In this document: positions 31,620 through 44,033 of the stretch, piece by piece | Layout: each line of letters begins with the position of its first letter | How positions within the stretch are numbered: position 1 is the stretch's first letter | From: Lentinus brumalis | Taxonomy: Eukaryota; Basidiomycota; Agaricomycetes; Polyporales; Polyporaceae | NCBI GenBank assembly: GCA_001792895.1 | Contig: MARA01000009.1 | Location: 744,001 to 808,000 of the forward strand | Length of the DNA stretch: 64,000 nucleotides | Direction: 5' to 3' | The notes under the pieces: model-generated | What the model was told of the DNA's origin: nothing | Database searches by the model: none | The model's input: the letters and a program-made list of their open reading frames with translations, nothing else | Position numbers and translations under genes: made by a program

Positions 31620-31628
31620 TTTTTTTTT
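31620..31628 (+). terminator. Pol III terminator of tRNA-Ala
   Basis: A run of nine T's starts 14 nt after the tRNA 3' end, the standard RNA polymerase III stop. Confidence 0.9.
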
Positions 31629-31756
31629 CCTACTCCCATGTACTAGTACAGTCAATGCGACACCTCATATTATGGACGAAGGTGATGCGAAGAGACAACC
31701 GGTGGAGTACCTCAACTAAAAAGGAGTTTCCGTTATCGCACATATGTGTATGCCAC

Positions 31757-33500
31757 TCACTGCACCTCTGGTTGTAGGCCCCACTCCCCCAGCCATCGCT
31801 CAAACAGCCCAGCAATCTTCTGATGTCCGGGAACGTTAGGATGCTGGTTACTACATAACAGATGGAGTGTTGAGCGGCGCGACAGGTCAATGTGCTTTAA
31901 AACGTACTCAGGAAAAACGTCCTCCCAAGCGACCCAGCCAGTGGTATTCACCAGGAAGGTGTTCTTGTCACCGACCAGATGTCTGACATCGCCGTGAGCG
32001 ATCAGAAGCGAGAGCACAAAAATCCACAAAATCCCGGGACGTACCTCTCCTTGACAATGCGTTCGTACTGTCCCTCATAGTAGTAGCTAATCGAACCGTC
32101 CGCGCTCGGCCAGCCCCACTGCCCACGCAGTCCATGAGTTGTAACGGGCCAACAGGCGCACACAGAGGAGGGTGCGCACCGGTGTAAAGACGAAGAAGGG
32201 CTGCACGGGATACAGGCCACGGAGGCGACCCAGGAACGTAGTGAAGGTCTGATAGGGTATTGCTCATGATCAGACCGGGTCCGTGCGGCGCTGGCACGTC
32301 CCATGTACTTACCTGGACGAAGTCGTCTGCTGTGACGTTCTGCGATGCATCATTCGCACTAACAGAATTGCGAGAGAGTCAGTACCTGTCTCGAATTCAC
32401 GCATTTCCACTCACCCAATGTGGACTACGACATGCGTCGGCGGGGGACGGTCACGCAGGAAGTTCCAGGGAGTTGTGTAGTTGTGGTCAGTCGTGTCGTA
32501 GTATCCGGTGTCTTCTGTCTGAGATGCAGCTCAGCACCTGAGCATACCCTGATGCACCGATATCGCCGCGACATACCCTGAAGTACTGGTAAGATACCCC
32601 GTGTTGGTTGCCATATGACACAATGTCCTGCGTTCGAGAATGAGCCTCCAGCTTCAGGGAGTAAACAGACAGAGTAGTACTTTGAGAGCTGCACCAGGCT
32701 GAGCGTTGATGTTGTGCTCTGCCTTGAAGTACTCGCCGGTCAGGAACGGCCACGCCTGGTCCACGCCTGAAGGAAGGTATTGGCCCTGGCAACCGCCGCC
32801 AACCCCCTAAATCAGCCATCAAGCAAAGACAACAGCAGAATAGCGGAGAGTCGAACTCACAGCTGAGAGGGAGTCTCCGATAAACTGGAACGCCAGCTTG
32901 GACGGCGTGTAGGATAACAGATTCGCACCCTGAAGAATGTCCACGCCGGTCCGAGAAGGTCATCCATACCAGTATATACATAATGGATCCAGGAGTTGCA
33001 GACCTTGTTCAACACAATCGACTCGAGGTTAATGCGGTTGTTCTGCCAACCCTCGACGTTGATGCGTACAACGCTGCTTCTCGGTTTTCTAGACCTCTTT
33101 CCCGCCAAAGTGGAAGCAGAGAGGGGGATCTCGTTCGACCCTTCCGTGACGTTCACCGTGTAAAACGGCTCGTAGTCCACTGAGACTCCGACCGAAGCGA
33201 GCGGAGACGTCGTGTGCCGGCCAAGAATCAACTTCAGGGAGGATAGGTCCTCGACGTGAAGCTTGAAGCCAGAACCAGCCCTGCGGATATTAGAACGTCA
33301 GCGAAGTGTGGTTGCGTCTGCAGACTTCCCTACCACCAGGTTCCTGGAGACGAATCCCACCGACCATGGAAGTGGACCAAAGGATGGTCATTCGGGATGA
33401 CCACTCCATTCGCCGAAGTATCCGAAGCAGGTACGGCACCCACGCCGAAGATGGCGAGGAGAGGGATTGCCGTCAGACCTGCAAATGGCTGTAACAACAT
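31757..33500 (-). CDS. Secreted SGNH/GDSL-type esterase (CE2-like layout)
   Basis: Eleven exons (33500-33334, 33280-33004, 32929-32861, 32785-32681, 32627-32577, 32518-32415, 32358-32313, 32248-32180, 32118-32045, 31982-31908, 31850-31757) give 376 aa. A signal peptide (LTAIPLLAIFGVGAVPA) is followed by a beta-sandwich-like region (LVHFHGRWD, SVVRINVEGWQNNRINLESI) and an SGNH domain. Block I is GDSLSAG (Ser168), block III GAND (258-261), and the Asp-His pair is DNQHPN (Asp346, His349). It probably deacylates plant-wall or fungal polysaccharide; a jelly-roll before the SGNH domain is the layout of CE2 acetyl-xylan esterases, but the substrate is inference. All junctions are GT-AG and every catalytic residue is present. 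Confidence 0.9.
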
Positions 33501-33567
33501 GTTACTAGCTGAACCTCAGGAAATCCGGAGCAGCGTGCTCGCTCACGAAAGCTGCAGGTCGAGAGCT

Positions 33568-33574
33568 TATATAA
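33568..33574 (-). promoter_or_regulatory. TATA box of the esterase gene
   Basis: The minus strand reads TTATATAAG about 70 bp upstream of the esterase ATG (33500), a good fit for a TATA element. TATA-containing promoters are common in inducible secreted-enzyme genes. Confidence 0.6.
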
Positions 33575-34787
33575 CGTCGTTGACCTCGTCACGACCACAG
33601 TGGACGGATTGCGTACGAGGCGAACGACCTTCTGACGCCCTCTTTCCCGAAAATCTCCCGCAGGATCCCCGCGAGCTCGTGAGCGATCCGCCAATCCTAT
33701 GACCAAGGTCGGGGATAGTCAGCACGTAACAGTGACGGCGGGCCGCAAATGTGAGCAGAGGGATGATGCAGTGAATACGCGCAGGGTTGTGGTTGGGTTC
33801 TGAAAGGGGTAGAACCTCCACATCAGCATCTGACGGAGTCATGCCTCGGGCATAGGCCAGCAGACTCTGGATGCGAAGTCTTCCTTGCTTGTGGCCGGCC
33901 AACAAAGAAGCCGCCGGTCCGAGTCGGAGCGGGCGATCGCATAACTGAGGTCGGGATCGTAGGATCTCGCTTCGGAAAAGTAGCATCAGTGGCGACTGGA
34001 TAGCACCTGATAGCACTACATAGTTGATAGAAGTACATACTGCACTGGCATTGTCGACGCCGGTCACTCTGAATTCTTTGGCGAAAAGACGAACATCAAA
34101 AAACGAAGACCGGGCGACCACGCCATAGGTGACCGCCGCCAGGCACAAAGTCCCCAGTGGCGCGCGTTCCATCTCGTCGAGCTGTAAGCTTACAATTATG
34201 AGAATCATCCATCGTCGGATGACAGGCACTGACAGGGAAGCGCTGGTCAGTAATCCTTCGAAACAGCGACCATGCGGGATGACGTACGGATATGAGGCAA
34301 GGTACAAGCGTACCGAGTATCAAGGCATTGTCGATGGCACGGTCCAGTGTGACCCCCCTGGTGAACTTCAGCGCGACTGATAATGAGCGGATCGCGGAAA
34401 GGCAGACGCACAGGGTGCAATTGTCAAAGCCGCGCACTGAGCACAGCGTCCCGGCGTAAGGACCTACCGTTCCACCGTGCGTGCATCACACGCCGACGAT
34501 CATTCGGGCACATACTTTGGTATGTCCAGCTTGACCATATGCTATGAGCAAGCACTAGCGATCAAGGAACAGTGGGCTAGCCAGGATGTGAAGGATTGCA
34601 GCCGAATCGCTATGGCGAAACGAGCGTAAATGCAGCGTAGATACATAGGCATATAGTTACCAAGCGATACAACTACAGAGCAGTCCAGCTTCTGCGTTGA
34701 ACTATTTTTTGAATAGAGTTCATGGTGAATCGCGAGACCTGAAGGGAAGGAGGGAGTAGTCATGTGTGTTGAGGCTCGGTCCATCCG
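33575..34787. other. Intergenic, possible remnant of a minus-strand gene
   Basis: Open minus-strand frames at 33567-34307 and 34096-34437 contain hydrophobic stretches (ALILGTLVPCLISV, ILIIVSLQLDEMERAPLG) suggestive of a membrane protein. The frames do not join cleanly and I cannot name a family. It could be a decayed gene. Confidence 0.3.
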
Positions 34788-36627
34788 CTATGAGGCAGCG
34801 TCACCCTCCGTCTTCGCCTTTTTCGAGGACCCAATGGTGGGCACAGCCTGGCCACGGATGCCCATGTTCGGGCCGCCATCTGGCTCGACAGCGCGTTTGC
34901 GCTTCTCGCCGGACTGCTCACTGCCAGCGGCACCATCTCCGCCAGCGGCAGCAGCCTTCTCCGCGTTCCGGTCCCCACCACTCCTCGCACCTCCGCGTCC
35001 GCCACCACGGCCGCCTCGCCCACCACGACCGCCACGTCCACCGCGCCCACCGCGGCCTCCCCTGCCGCCACCGCGTGAGTCGCGATTTTGTGCAAACGAG
35101 AGTGCGCGTTTGGCAGCGGAAGCAGCCCGTTCTAGCTGGAATGCCCGCTCTGTCTCCTCTGTCCGATGCAAGATGTGAAACATGTGAGACATTGAAAGGT
35201 GGAAGACGAGGTGATATCTGACCGTCTGGGACACTCCATGTGACCTCCTTCAAACTGAGAGTCTTCAACTTCTCCCGCACGTAAGCGATGTCATCATCTG
35301 TCAGGACCTTGTCGAAGCCGACGAGACCTGAACTTTCGCCCTTGGTGTACTTGACAAACGGCGCGCGAGCGAAGCGCTCCTTCAGCGTACCCTGTGCGAC
35401 CTGTCAGAAGCTGAGACTGCATACGAGAAAAGAGCACACGGACCTTGATCTCGTCGAAGCTGACATCCTCACCAGCACCCTCAAACTTGAGAGAAGCACC
35501 CTTCACGGCTGGAACATCTTCCGGCTTGACACTGCCACCATCCTCCTCATGGACAAGGATTCGGTTGCCCAGGAACTCGAGGTAGACGTCCGGCTTGCCC
35601 TTCGGCTCATCGTTTCCCTTGCCCTTCTTGCCCTTCTCCTGCTCTGCCATCTCCTTGAACGCGTTGAAACCCTTCCTCCCGCTGCCGGCGATGTTCTGCT
35701 TCCGGAGGTCGGCCGCCTTGCCTGTGAGACCCTTCTCCTTGATCTTCATGTCACAGTAGGCCTCTCTTTGGGTTCTGGATCAGCTGGGAACGGGCATACG
35801 ATGCCGACACATGACCTACTTTGACATGATGAGGAGCTCCTCGCCGTTCCATGTTGGCTTGGGATCGGCATTGAGGAACGCATTCACAGACTTGAAGTCG
35901 GCGAACTCCACGAAGACGGAGCCCTGGTCGCATGATGCTGAGGACTAGGAGATGTGCGCACCGTAGGTTGGGACGCACCTTGAACTCCTTCGTTCCGTCT
36001 ACTCTCCTCATACGCACAGCGTTCGTCTTGCCGTACTTGTCGAAGAACTCTTCGAGTTTCTTCTGCAGACCGGGCTCCTCCTTCCCAAATCCTTTCTAAA
36101 CCACCCGTAAATCCCCAGGAGCGCACCAACGTCCGACCTCACGCACCGCGTAGATACTCCGCTCGAACTGGCCCTTCGGAGGTTGTACCTCTGTCCGCCT
36201 GCGCACATTCTCACCCGCCTCGTCCACTTCCAGCTCCTCGCTCTTGCGGAGGGCATCGGCCACCCATGCGTCTCCGAGGGCCTGGAACTCGCGCATGCGC
36301 TTGAAGGACGCGACGGTCTTTACGGGTACCCAATGCTCGGGGTTTGCTGTGTGTAGCGTCCACATGAACCTGCACACACGACCTGTTAGCATCAATCGCA
36401 GTTATTGAGATAAGAACGCGTACTTGTCGAAGGGAAGGTTGGAGTCCGCGAAGTAGAACTCGACTAGCTCTCCTTCAGTCCGCGAGTCTTTACGGTGATA
36501 TGTATGACATACCTTGGCGGACCGCTCTGAGCTTTTTCGCCTCTTCCTCCTCAGCGGAGGAGCTCGGCTCTTCGGCCATTTTCACGTCCTCAACCGGCTC
36601 AGGCTTGGTTTCGACAGCAGCAGACAT
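34788..36627 (-). CDS. La RNA-binding protein (lupus La homologue)
   Basis: Eight exons (36627-36513, 36463-36424, 36369-36147, 36095-35979, 35923-35820, 35765-35444, 35400-35223, 35158-34788) give 489 aa. An acidic N-terminus leads into the La motif (RQVEFYFADSNLPFDKFMW, WVPVKTVASFKRMREF), then RRM1 (EEFFDKYGKTNAVRMRR, GSVFVEFADFKSVNAFL). A second, atypical RRM follows (LKFEGAGEDVSFDEIK, YVREKLKTLSLKEV), then a long RGG tract (about 35020-35070) and a nuclear-signal-like tail. La binds the 3' oligo-U of new Pol III transcripts such as tRNA and U6 precursors and protects them in the nucleus. Intron 6 (35401-35443) is only 43 nt. The gene is intact. Confidence 0.94.
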
Positions 36628-38930
36628 GGTGAGTTTGTGGGAAGGGGGAGGAGGAGAGCCACGAGCCTGACTTGTAGAGTACGAGTCGATCGGCAGAAAA
36701 TGGGATAAACGCGCAATCTTATCTTATCAGTCTGACTAGTCGCTACCTATCTTTCCGAGTCCGCCTTGGGTCTCCTCATCCTTCACTTTCTCGCCGTCGG
36801 GGAAGCAATGTGAGTCTAAGTCGTGCGATGTTGCATTCAGTAGAGGCGGAATGCTGGCTGACGGCATGCTTCTCACAGAGCTTCAGGGACCGCCTACTGT
36901 AGGTTCGGTAGTCCAGGCTGGAAGCAATTCGTCGAGAGTTGCAAGAACGGCAGCACATGTCCCTCCTATAGATTCACGAGGTGCCGGGTACGATTGCCTG
37001 CGAATTGCCCTTGTAATCTTTGCCTGGTGTGCGAAAAGGCACGCAACACGGCTATCGTCTCCTGCCAATGCATACTTCGCGCTCTGCCATTCCTGTCCCG
37101 CAACTTCTCCGACGTGGCGGGGGAAACGTCCCGCTACATCGCCCGCACCATGTGCACTAGGAACGCAACTCAGCTCAGTCTCCGATCGTGCACGGGAGGA
37201 AGCGAGGGAACGCGTCTACGTCCAGGGCAGACCGGCGCAAGGTACGTACAGCCGTCTGTCGCAAATCGTCGCAAATCGTCCGTGCTGGTGTCATCAGATG
37301 TACATAGACAGCAATCAACCACGTACTAACCAACTCACATATAGCACATAATCGCCCACAGGTACAACATCGCCCGATGCCGTGACCGGAGGCCCGCGCT
37401 ACAAACCCCGCGATGCTCATATGTCCGTTCGCTGGCGTCACCTCGAGGTACATCGATGCGCCCATCGTTATACCAATTGCGATACGGCCGATGTTACAGC
37501 TCGGCACGACAGTCGTGCTAGACGGTGGCTCGGCAAAGACTACGGGAGCAGTCCGAGTGATGTACGCCGCCAGCACGATGCGCTCGAACTGACAGTATGC
37601 AACTCGCTCATCTATTCCGCTTTCACTCACATCTGTGGGCGATACTAGGACATCTTCTATCGTCAAGGTACTGGGACCTATCACATGAGAGCGGCTACTG
37701 CCTGGTGGGTCACCAGGACTCGTTCGCGGCGAGTCGCGTTGCCTCAGAACGGCTCAGTGAGTTGATCTTCACTCTCACTCTCACTCTTGCGTCTTTGCTT
37801 TGACCTACTATCATCGTCTATCCCAGCCCACCGTGTTTTCAGGGGCCCTTCTGACGCTCTACCGGTGCGCTCATTGAAAGTTATCTTCTGCCGCGAGCTC
37901 GTCGACCGCCGAGCCGCAGCGCGGCTCTCCCTGCTCTCCGCAAAATGAAGACGAATACAATACCGTGCGCCTCTCTTGGCGCTCTCCTCTCTAGGACATG
38001 CTGATCCACGCGTTTCGCATCCGCTCACTTCTGTTTCCCAGCACTTATCTAGATGCTTTCCGATTACCGATACCGATCCTCTGACCGTCCCGCCCATCAG
38101 ACAGTGCTGTGCACACAGAGCCTGAAGTCCACCTTGTGCTGTTCGCAAATGATGCTGTTGAAGAGTGTAGATCTTGCCGTGGCTCTGAGAGGTCGTCGGC
38201 GACATTGTGAACTTGATGAAGGTCAGAATTGGTGAAGTTAGCATCGTTCAGACTGAGCTTGATTGCCGCCTGCTCTGATGTTCAGGCGGTTTACCGAGTC
38301 CGACCGCGCCGTCAACTTCTTTCTTTGGACCTTGATGTCTCTCAGTCTGCAACTGCGTCGCAAGTCTCGCTGGTCAATACAAAAGCCCCATCGGGACTTA
38401 TCGCGCCAATTCGCCACAGAAGCATCGACATGTGTCCTCCTTTGGCCTTCCACGGGCGTCCTGGACGACGATGTCGAAGAACGATTGGTTCAGGCTGCAT
38501 GTGCGCCCAACTGACCCGCACAATCAACGATTCGAGAAGCACGTCTTGTCGGGTTTTCCCTGCACACAGCGCCCCTATGGACACGTCGAGGCTCCCCCGA
38601 AGGTGAGGATCCCCCCTCGGAACACTCAGCATGGGCCATACGCGGCGTGGGCCTGGCATTCACACCACGAACTCTAACGTAATCCTCCCAGGTTGTCATT
38701 CGCACCATGCCAATTCTGCCCGTTTGAGACAATCAAACAACGCTCCCGAGCCGGCAGACGGCCAGCGAACTTCGAATTGTACCGCGCGGGAAAGAGTGTG
38801 CCCCGGCAGGGCTGGCGCGCTCAGAAGCTTCGCATATTAATGCTGCACATGTAGGCTCCGGTTCGACATCCGCTGTGCGACCTGCCCCCCCGTTCAGTCT
38901 CCGCCATCTCCTCACGAGCGGGTCCCCGGG
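36628..38930. other. Intergenic 2.3 kb, no supported gene
   Basis: I see only short overlapping open frames. The longest, minus-strand 37744-38244, includes a chance-looking ALCAQHCL motif reminiscent of Josephin proteases but nothing else of that family. The region upstream of 38931 presumably holds the promoter of the Zn2Cys6 gene. Confidence 0.5.
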
Positions 38931-41900
38931 ATGTACGCCGCAAGCTACCACTACCACGACGACCTGCGCACCATGGACCCCCGATCGCGCCTCCCCGACG
39001 ACCCGTACGCGCAACCCCCGCCCAGCTGGCAGATGCTTCAGCATCCCCCGTATCCCGATCTCAGTGTGCCGATCCCGCCTCCGCAGGGGTCATCCGCGCA
39101 CGTTTCATCTCCGATGTCAACACCCTCCAATGCCGGAGGCAACTCCCCCGTTGACTACTTCGGCATGCACAACATGGGCTCAAGCCAGCAAGAGCAGTGG
39201 ATGATGCAACAAGCACAACAGAGTGAGTCGCCACTATTTTCCAGCCCGCTCGATAAGCTAATAAGCTTTGACGTGTAGCGCACTCGATTTCCGGGCCGTA
39301 TGTCGAAGGCGGTGAGTGTTGTTGCCTGATGCTACGTGTCGGAACAAGGTACAAGGCTTGTCGTGCGCGACTGACGTTCACTTTGACCACACAGGATACC
39401 TTCCTCCGGTTAAGGCGGAGACTAACCATTACCCGTCGACACTCAGTGCGGACTACGGGCACATCCTGCAGGATCCCTCACAGTTCAATATCGATCACTT
39501 CACGCAACTGAGTAGCGGAGCGAACGGGGGCAGCACTGCGGGCGGTCCCGATCGTACCAGACGCGGCCGTCAAGGAGCAGCTAAGCGCACTGGCGCGTGC
39601 GCCCGATGTCGGCGGCTCAAGGTAATTTCACCGCGCTCACCCGCGATGACGCACAATATTTTGGGCATGCGCTGATTCCTTTGTAGATGAAGTGCACCTT
39701 CAACCAAACCGACGACGAGGTGTGCTCCCGGTGTGTGGCCGGCGGGTATGAGTGCGTCTTTCTGGGACGAAAACCCCGCGCGCCCGGGTACGTTCCCAGC
39801 GGCCTCTTACATCTCAGCGGCCTGTTGTCGCTAACTGCCTGCACAGCGTGCGGATGGTGCTGCGCCAGCAAATCCGCGAGAAGGATGCCCAGATCGACAA
39901 TCTTTTGAACAGGGTCAACCCTGGTCCCACGATGGCGACACCGCTCACGCTAGTGCCCGCCCGGCTCCCATTCACCCAGAAGGAGCGCGCCGAGTACCGG
40001 GACGTCCTCTCGTACCTCGAGCGCGCCGCCCAGCAAGCAGGGCAGCGGTTCATGGGTGACCATCGCACCAAGTTCGACATCTCCGCCCTGGAGGATGTGA
40101 TGTCCGAAGACGAGTCGGACAGCGGAGAGGAGATAGCCGAAGGGTTGACCAGTCCGAAGCGGGGTGCTTCTCCGAAGAACGAGCAGTCACACTCCATGGA
40201 AAGCATCCTGGAGGTCGCGGCGCCGACAGGAATGATGGCCGCTGCCGCTTTGCAGAACTGGGGCTCGAATGCAAAGCCTCTCCCGGATAACGCGTCGTCG
40301 TCGAGCGGTTCGAAGGACAGCGCCGATGCAGGCGTAGCAGGAGAGATGTACTTCCTCCCTGGTGAGTAGCCGTTCATTGGTCTTCGATGGCCGCTGAACA
40401 CTTCGCTCGTTATCCGACGTCGTCAGGCCCACAAGCCAACCTGCAATTGCGTCGTTTGATAGTCGAGCGTCAAAGCCCTCCGGACATCCTGCTTTCGGGA
40501 TTGATCACGCCAGACGATGTCACCGCTCTGTTTGAGATGTACGTCCTTCTCCCGATACTGTGCAAACTGCCAAGCTGACACATGTCTTCCATGTTGATGA
40601 ACGATAGTCACTATAAATGGATCAATGTAGGCTATTCCAGATCCCATGGTGTTGTCAATCCCGCACTAATGCTCCTTTCAGCCGATCATTCCCATCCTCG
40701 ACGAGAACATCCACAGTCCGGCCTCCGTGCTCGCACGCTGTCCGTTCTTGTTCACCATTAGTGCGTACTTTCCCGCCAATAGTCTAAGGTGACCATCAGT
40801 TAACACAACGCAGTTTGCACCGTCGCCTCACGGTATTACAAAGAGAAGCCTCAAATCCATGGTATGGCCATTCATTTCGCCAAAGCCGCCGCTGCCAACG
40901 CTGTCATCGACGGATGGAAGACTGTGGAGATGTGTCAAGCATTCGCGCTATGGAGCGTGTATAATCCGCCTGCACGCCGTTGGGAGGAAGACCGTGCGTG
41001 GTGTTATACCGGAATTGCATTCCGGTGGGTCATCGACTGCATCATCGCATTGTCACGGTGTTCTGATACGCTGGCTCTGGCACAGACTGGCTACCGAGCT
41101 CAACCTCAGTCGTATCCCCGATACATTCGCCGATGAACGGGCGGAGCGCGAGAGCCATAACCGTACGCGCATGTGGCTGATGAGCTTCATAATGGACCGA
41201 TGTCTGAGCATTCAGTCCGGCAAGGCCTGGATGGTCCAAGAAGACTCGGTGCGTGTCGTAGACACTGTGCTTACCTTCATGAGTGCCGTGACTGACCCCA
41301 GACCCAGACCCTCCGTAACGTCGCCTCATGGTTGCGCAACCACAAGTATCATAACCAGTGCGACGGCTATCTGACGAGCCTCACGGAGCTGCTTATCATT
41401 ATGTCGCGCTTTGTCGGCACCGTCAATCCAGCCTTTGGGACAAGTTCGGTGGAATCTATCGACGTAAGTTTCATGTATCCTTTTGCGGCAGCGGGGTCTG
41501 ACATCATCGTGCTTCGCCGCTTGTAGGACATCGACTTCGCTGCGCTCTATAGAGCATACGAAGACGAGCTCATGGCATGGAAGAACAACATCGATGACCG
41601 ACACAAGGGCGAGAAGTCATCTCCAGGTCCGTCTATAGGCCGTGCAAAGTCTGCACCCGCTTCTCCGCTGACGCACGTTGTCGTCTCCGTGCAGAACCCG
41701 CTATTGTGATGGAAATCACGTTGGTGAACTGGTGAGCATGCCGACCCGTTCTAGCGGCGCTTGTTTCGGCTGCTAACCACCGTGGCGGTCAGCGTGTACT
41801 ATTACTGCCGTCTCGTGATATGTTGCTGCGGCATGCAGCTGATGTCGAAGCAGAAGACAATTAAGCCGAGCGAGCTCTTTGCAGGCGTGCGTAATATCTC

Positions 41901-42673
41901 GTTATTTACCATTGGACCCGGCTGAATATTCAATGGTCCTAGTGTGTGCAAGCCGCCACTAGCCTTGTGAAGCTTATGATTGAAGGTTTCGTGCCGAGCG
42001 GATTCGTACCCTATTTCCCGGAACTCGTGTATGTACACTCCGCATTCGCAGCGGTCGTCCTCCTCAAGGTATGTCCGCTATCTATATAGCGGCGGCCTTT
42101 CTCATTGACGGCTGATCCCTTGTGCAGTGCCTTCGTCCCGAGTACAATGCCTTTTTAGACATTCAACAAGAGGAGCGGATCATCGACCTCGTGAAGCGGC
42201 TCTTTGAAACCTGGACGTCGGACAAGTTCTCTCTCGACGAACGGCACAATACCCAGCTATACGCTCGCTTCGTCAAGCAGCTCATGGAGCCGCACGTCAC
42301 GCGCCTTGCGCAGAAGAAACGCGCCGCCGGTCAGTCTACCACTGAGGTCAAGACCGAGCAAATCCCAATATCTCCGACGAGCATATCGGACTCGTGCACA
42401 TCTCCCACGATGTACCCTGAGCAAGATCCTGCTCTGAGCCTTGGAGACATCTACTCACCCGACGTGGATGTCTCGAAGGCCGCTGCGCAGCTTGCCGCCT
42501 CCGGGATGCTTCCCGACCCGGGTGTCTCATGGGACCAACTTTTCACGTCGTCGGATAGCGGAGGATTCCTCAACGGCCCCATGGGCGGCGGCGATGTAAC
42601 GGGCATGATGGGAGACGAATGCCTCGCAGCGATGATGGGATTGGGCGATGGGGCGTGGTTCCTCCAGACCTGA
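38931..42673 (+). CDS. Zn2Cys6 fungal-specific transcription factor
   Basis: Sixteen exons (38931-39222, 39279-39311, 39395-39621, 39687-39787, 39847-40361, 40427-40538, 40608-40626, 40682-40760, 40814-41024, 41086-41248, 41308-41463, 41527-41626, 41695-41731, 41793-41886, 41943-42068, 42128-42673) give 936 aa. A Pro/Gln-rich N-terminus precedes a binuclear zinc cluster (GACARCRRLK, then MKCTFNQ, CSRCVAGGYECVF) split by intron 3, and a linker helix (LRQQIREKDAQIDNLLNRV). An acidic stretch follows, then the fungal-specific TF middle domain (FTIICTVASRYYKEKP, CYTGIAFRLATELNLSRI, RTRMWLMSFIMDRCLSIQ). The middle domain resembles the PrtT/War1-type group; the regulon is unknown. The acceptor before exon 11 is ambiguous by 6 nt. 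Confidence 0.93.
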
Positions 42674-44033
42674 GGCCCGAGCCTCGGGGCCTGGCCTCTC
42701 CGTCATACGATCTGCTTGTCGCTATCGGACTTCTGTTGGTACCTCTTTTCTCTCGCGCATCTCGTCTTCTCGTCGGTCATTTATTTTCTGCTCTCGCTAT
42801 GCTTCTGTTTGTCGCTGTCCGATCCGTTTGTTCTCGGACTTCTGTGACCTTCTCGTCTTGTTTCTCCCGTTTGTCGTCGGAATCTCTTCGTGTACTTGTA
42901 CTCGCCATGTATTCGCTGCCTCCGTACCTTATGGATAGATGTATCTATGTACCGTAACAAGTGTGTCTGGTTGATCCCGACTTCGCGGATCATGCTGCTG
43001 TACCTTACATACCTCGACCCATCTTTAATATGATCAGCATCGTCTTCCATTCCGCGCTGAGCACGGGATGGTCGCTGAGAAGTAAGAAGTTCAGCGGAGA
43101 TATGATTCGTACGTTCAGGGCGGTCGGGCAGAAGGCGGGGGAGAATAGACGACTGGACGATCGCTTGACCTGCGAGGATATCCCACACTGAATGCAGCGG
43201 AGAACGAAACCAGGGATAGAACGCATAGGTACATCCGCGCTCCGACGCTTTGCGTCGCGTACAAAGTCAGCGAAGCCGATAGTACCTATCGCGCGAGACT
43301 TTCGCCCTCCGATTGGAAAGGGCGCCTGCCCTGGGTGCCCGACCAGGGGACATGACGATTCTCCCAGACGCACATAGAAGGTCTGGAAAATTAAGTGTGG
43401 TTTAGTGGCCGAGTCGTGCGAAATGGACTGCACCTGACAAGCAGCTGATGGGACACACAAGCTCTCAAGACGCCCGAGAATGCCCCCGCGAACCCACCGA
43501 AGACAGGTCGGATCAGGATATACAGTAAGGGTCTCGGCCTCTACAAGCCATGACCTGGGATCATCTGCGACTGCATCCTCCGATGAAACTCAGCGAGCAG
43601 CAGGCAGTACCACCTAGTACCAGTACTTAGAACGGATACTTATTGAGCAATCCGGCCGACAAGGTCCAGATCGGAGAAGGAACCAAGGGAGGGGCACTGA
43701 GCATACCGAACCTTTATATTGTGTGCAGTTGCAAGTGACGAGTTTGAGGCGTCAAAAGGCGGAGCTGTCGACATACGTTTGCCGAAATAGTACCCTCCTC
43801 CTCCTCGACATGCACCTGCTGGAACGAGGACCAATGGGAGAAGACTAGCGAGGTGACTGACATTGAAAGAGCTGAGACTCCACGTACAGTCGGCGAGAGC
43901 TAGATCTAAATGGTGGCGTACCACTACAACACATCTACTGGAGGGACAATAATGGTAAGTTCAGTCGCCCCGCGACTACACCTCCATGTGGTTTATGTTC
44001 AGACAATTGGGATTGAATCAGAGGGGCTCGAGT
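42674..44033. other. Intergenic 1.4 kb, no supported gene
   Basis: It includes the T-rich 3' flank of the transcription factor gene. The minus-strand open frames at 43005-43460 and 43640-43924 carry no recognised motif. The latter could be a worn F-box-family fragment, but the match is too weak to call. Confidence 0.5.

Noticed and set aside
34762..35221. Long Pro/Arg-rich plus-strand ORFs
   Set aside because: They are the antisense shadow of the RGG repeat of the La gene, which has a complete and conserved exon structure on the other strand.
37744..38244. Possible Josephin/ataxin-3 gene (ALCAQHCL motif)
   Set aside because: Only one short motif matches; the preceding YHE-type motif and following residues are absent and the rest is low-complexity.
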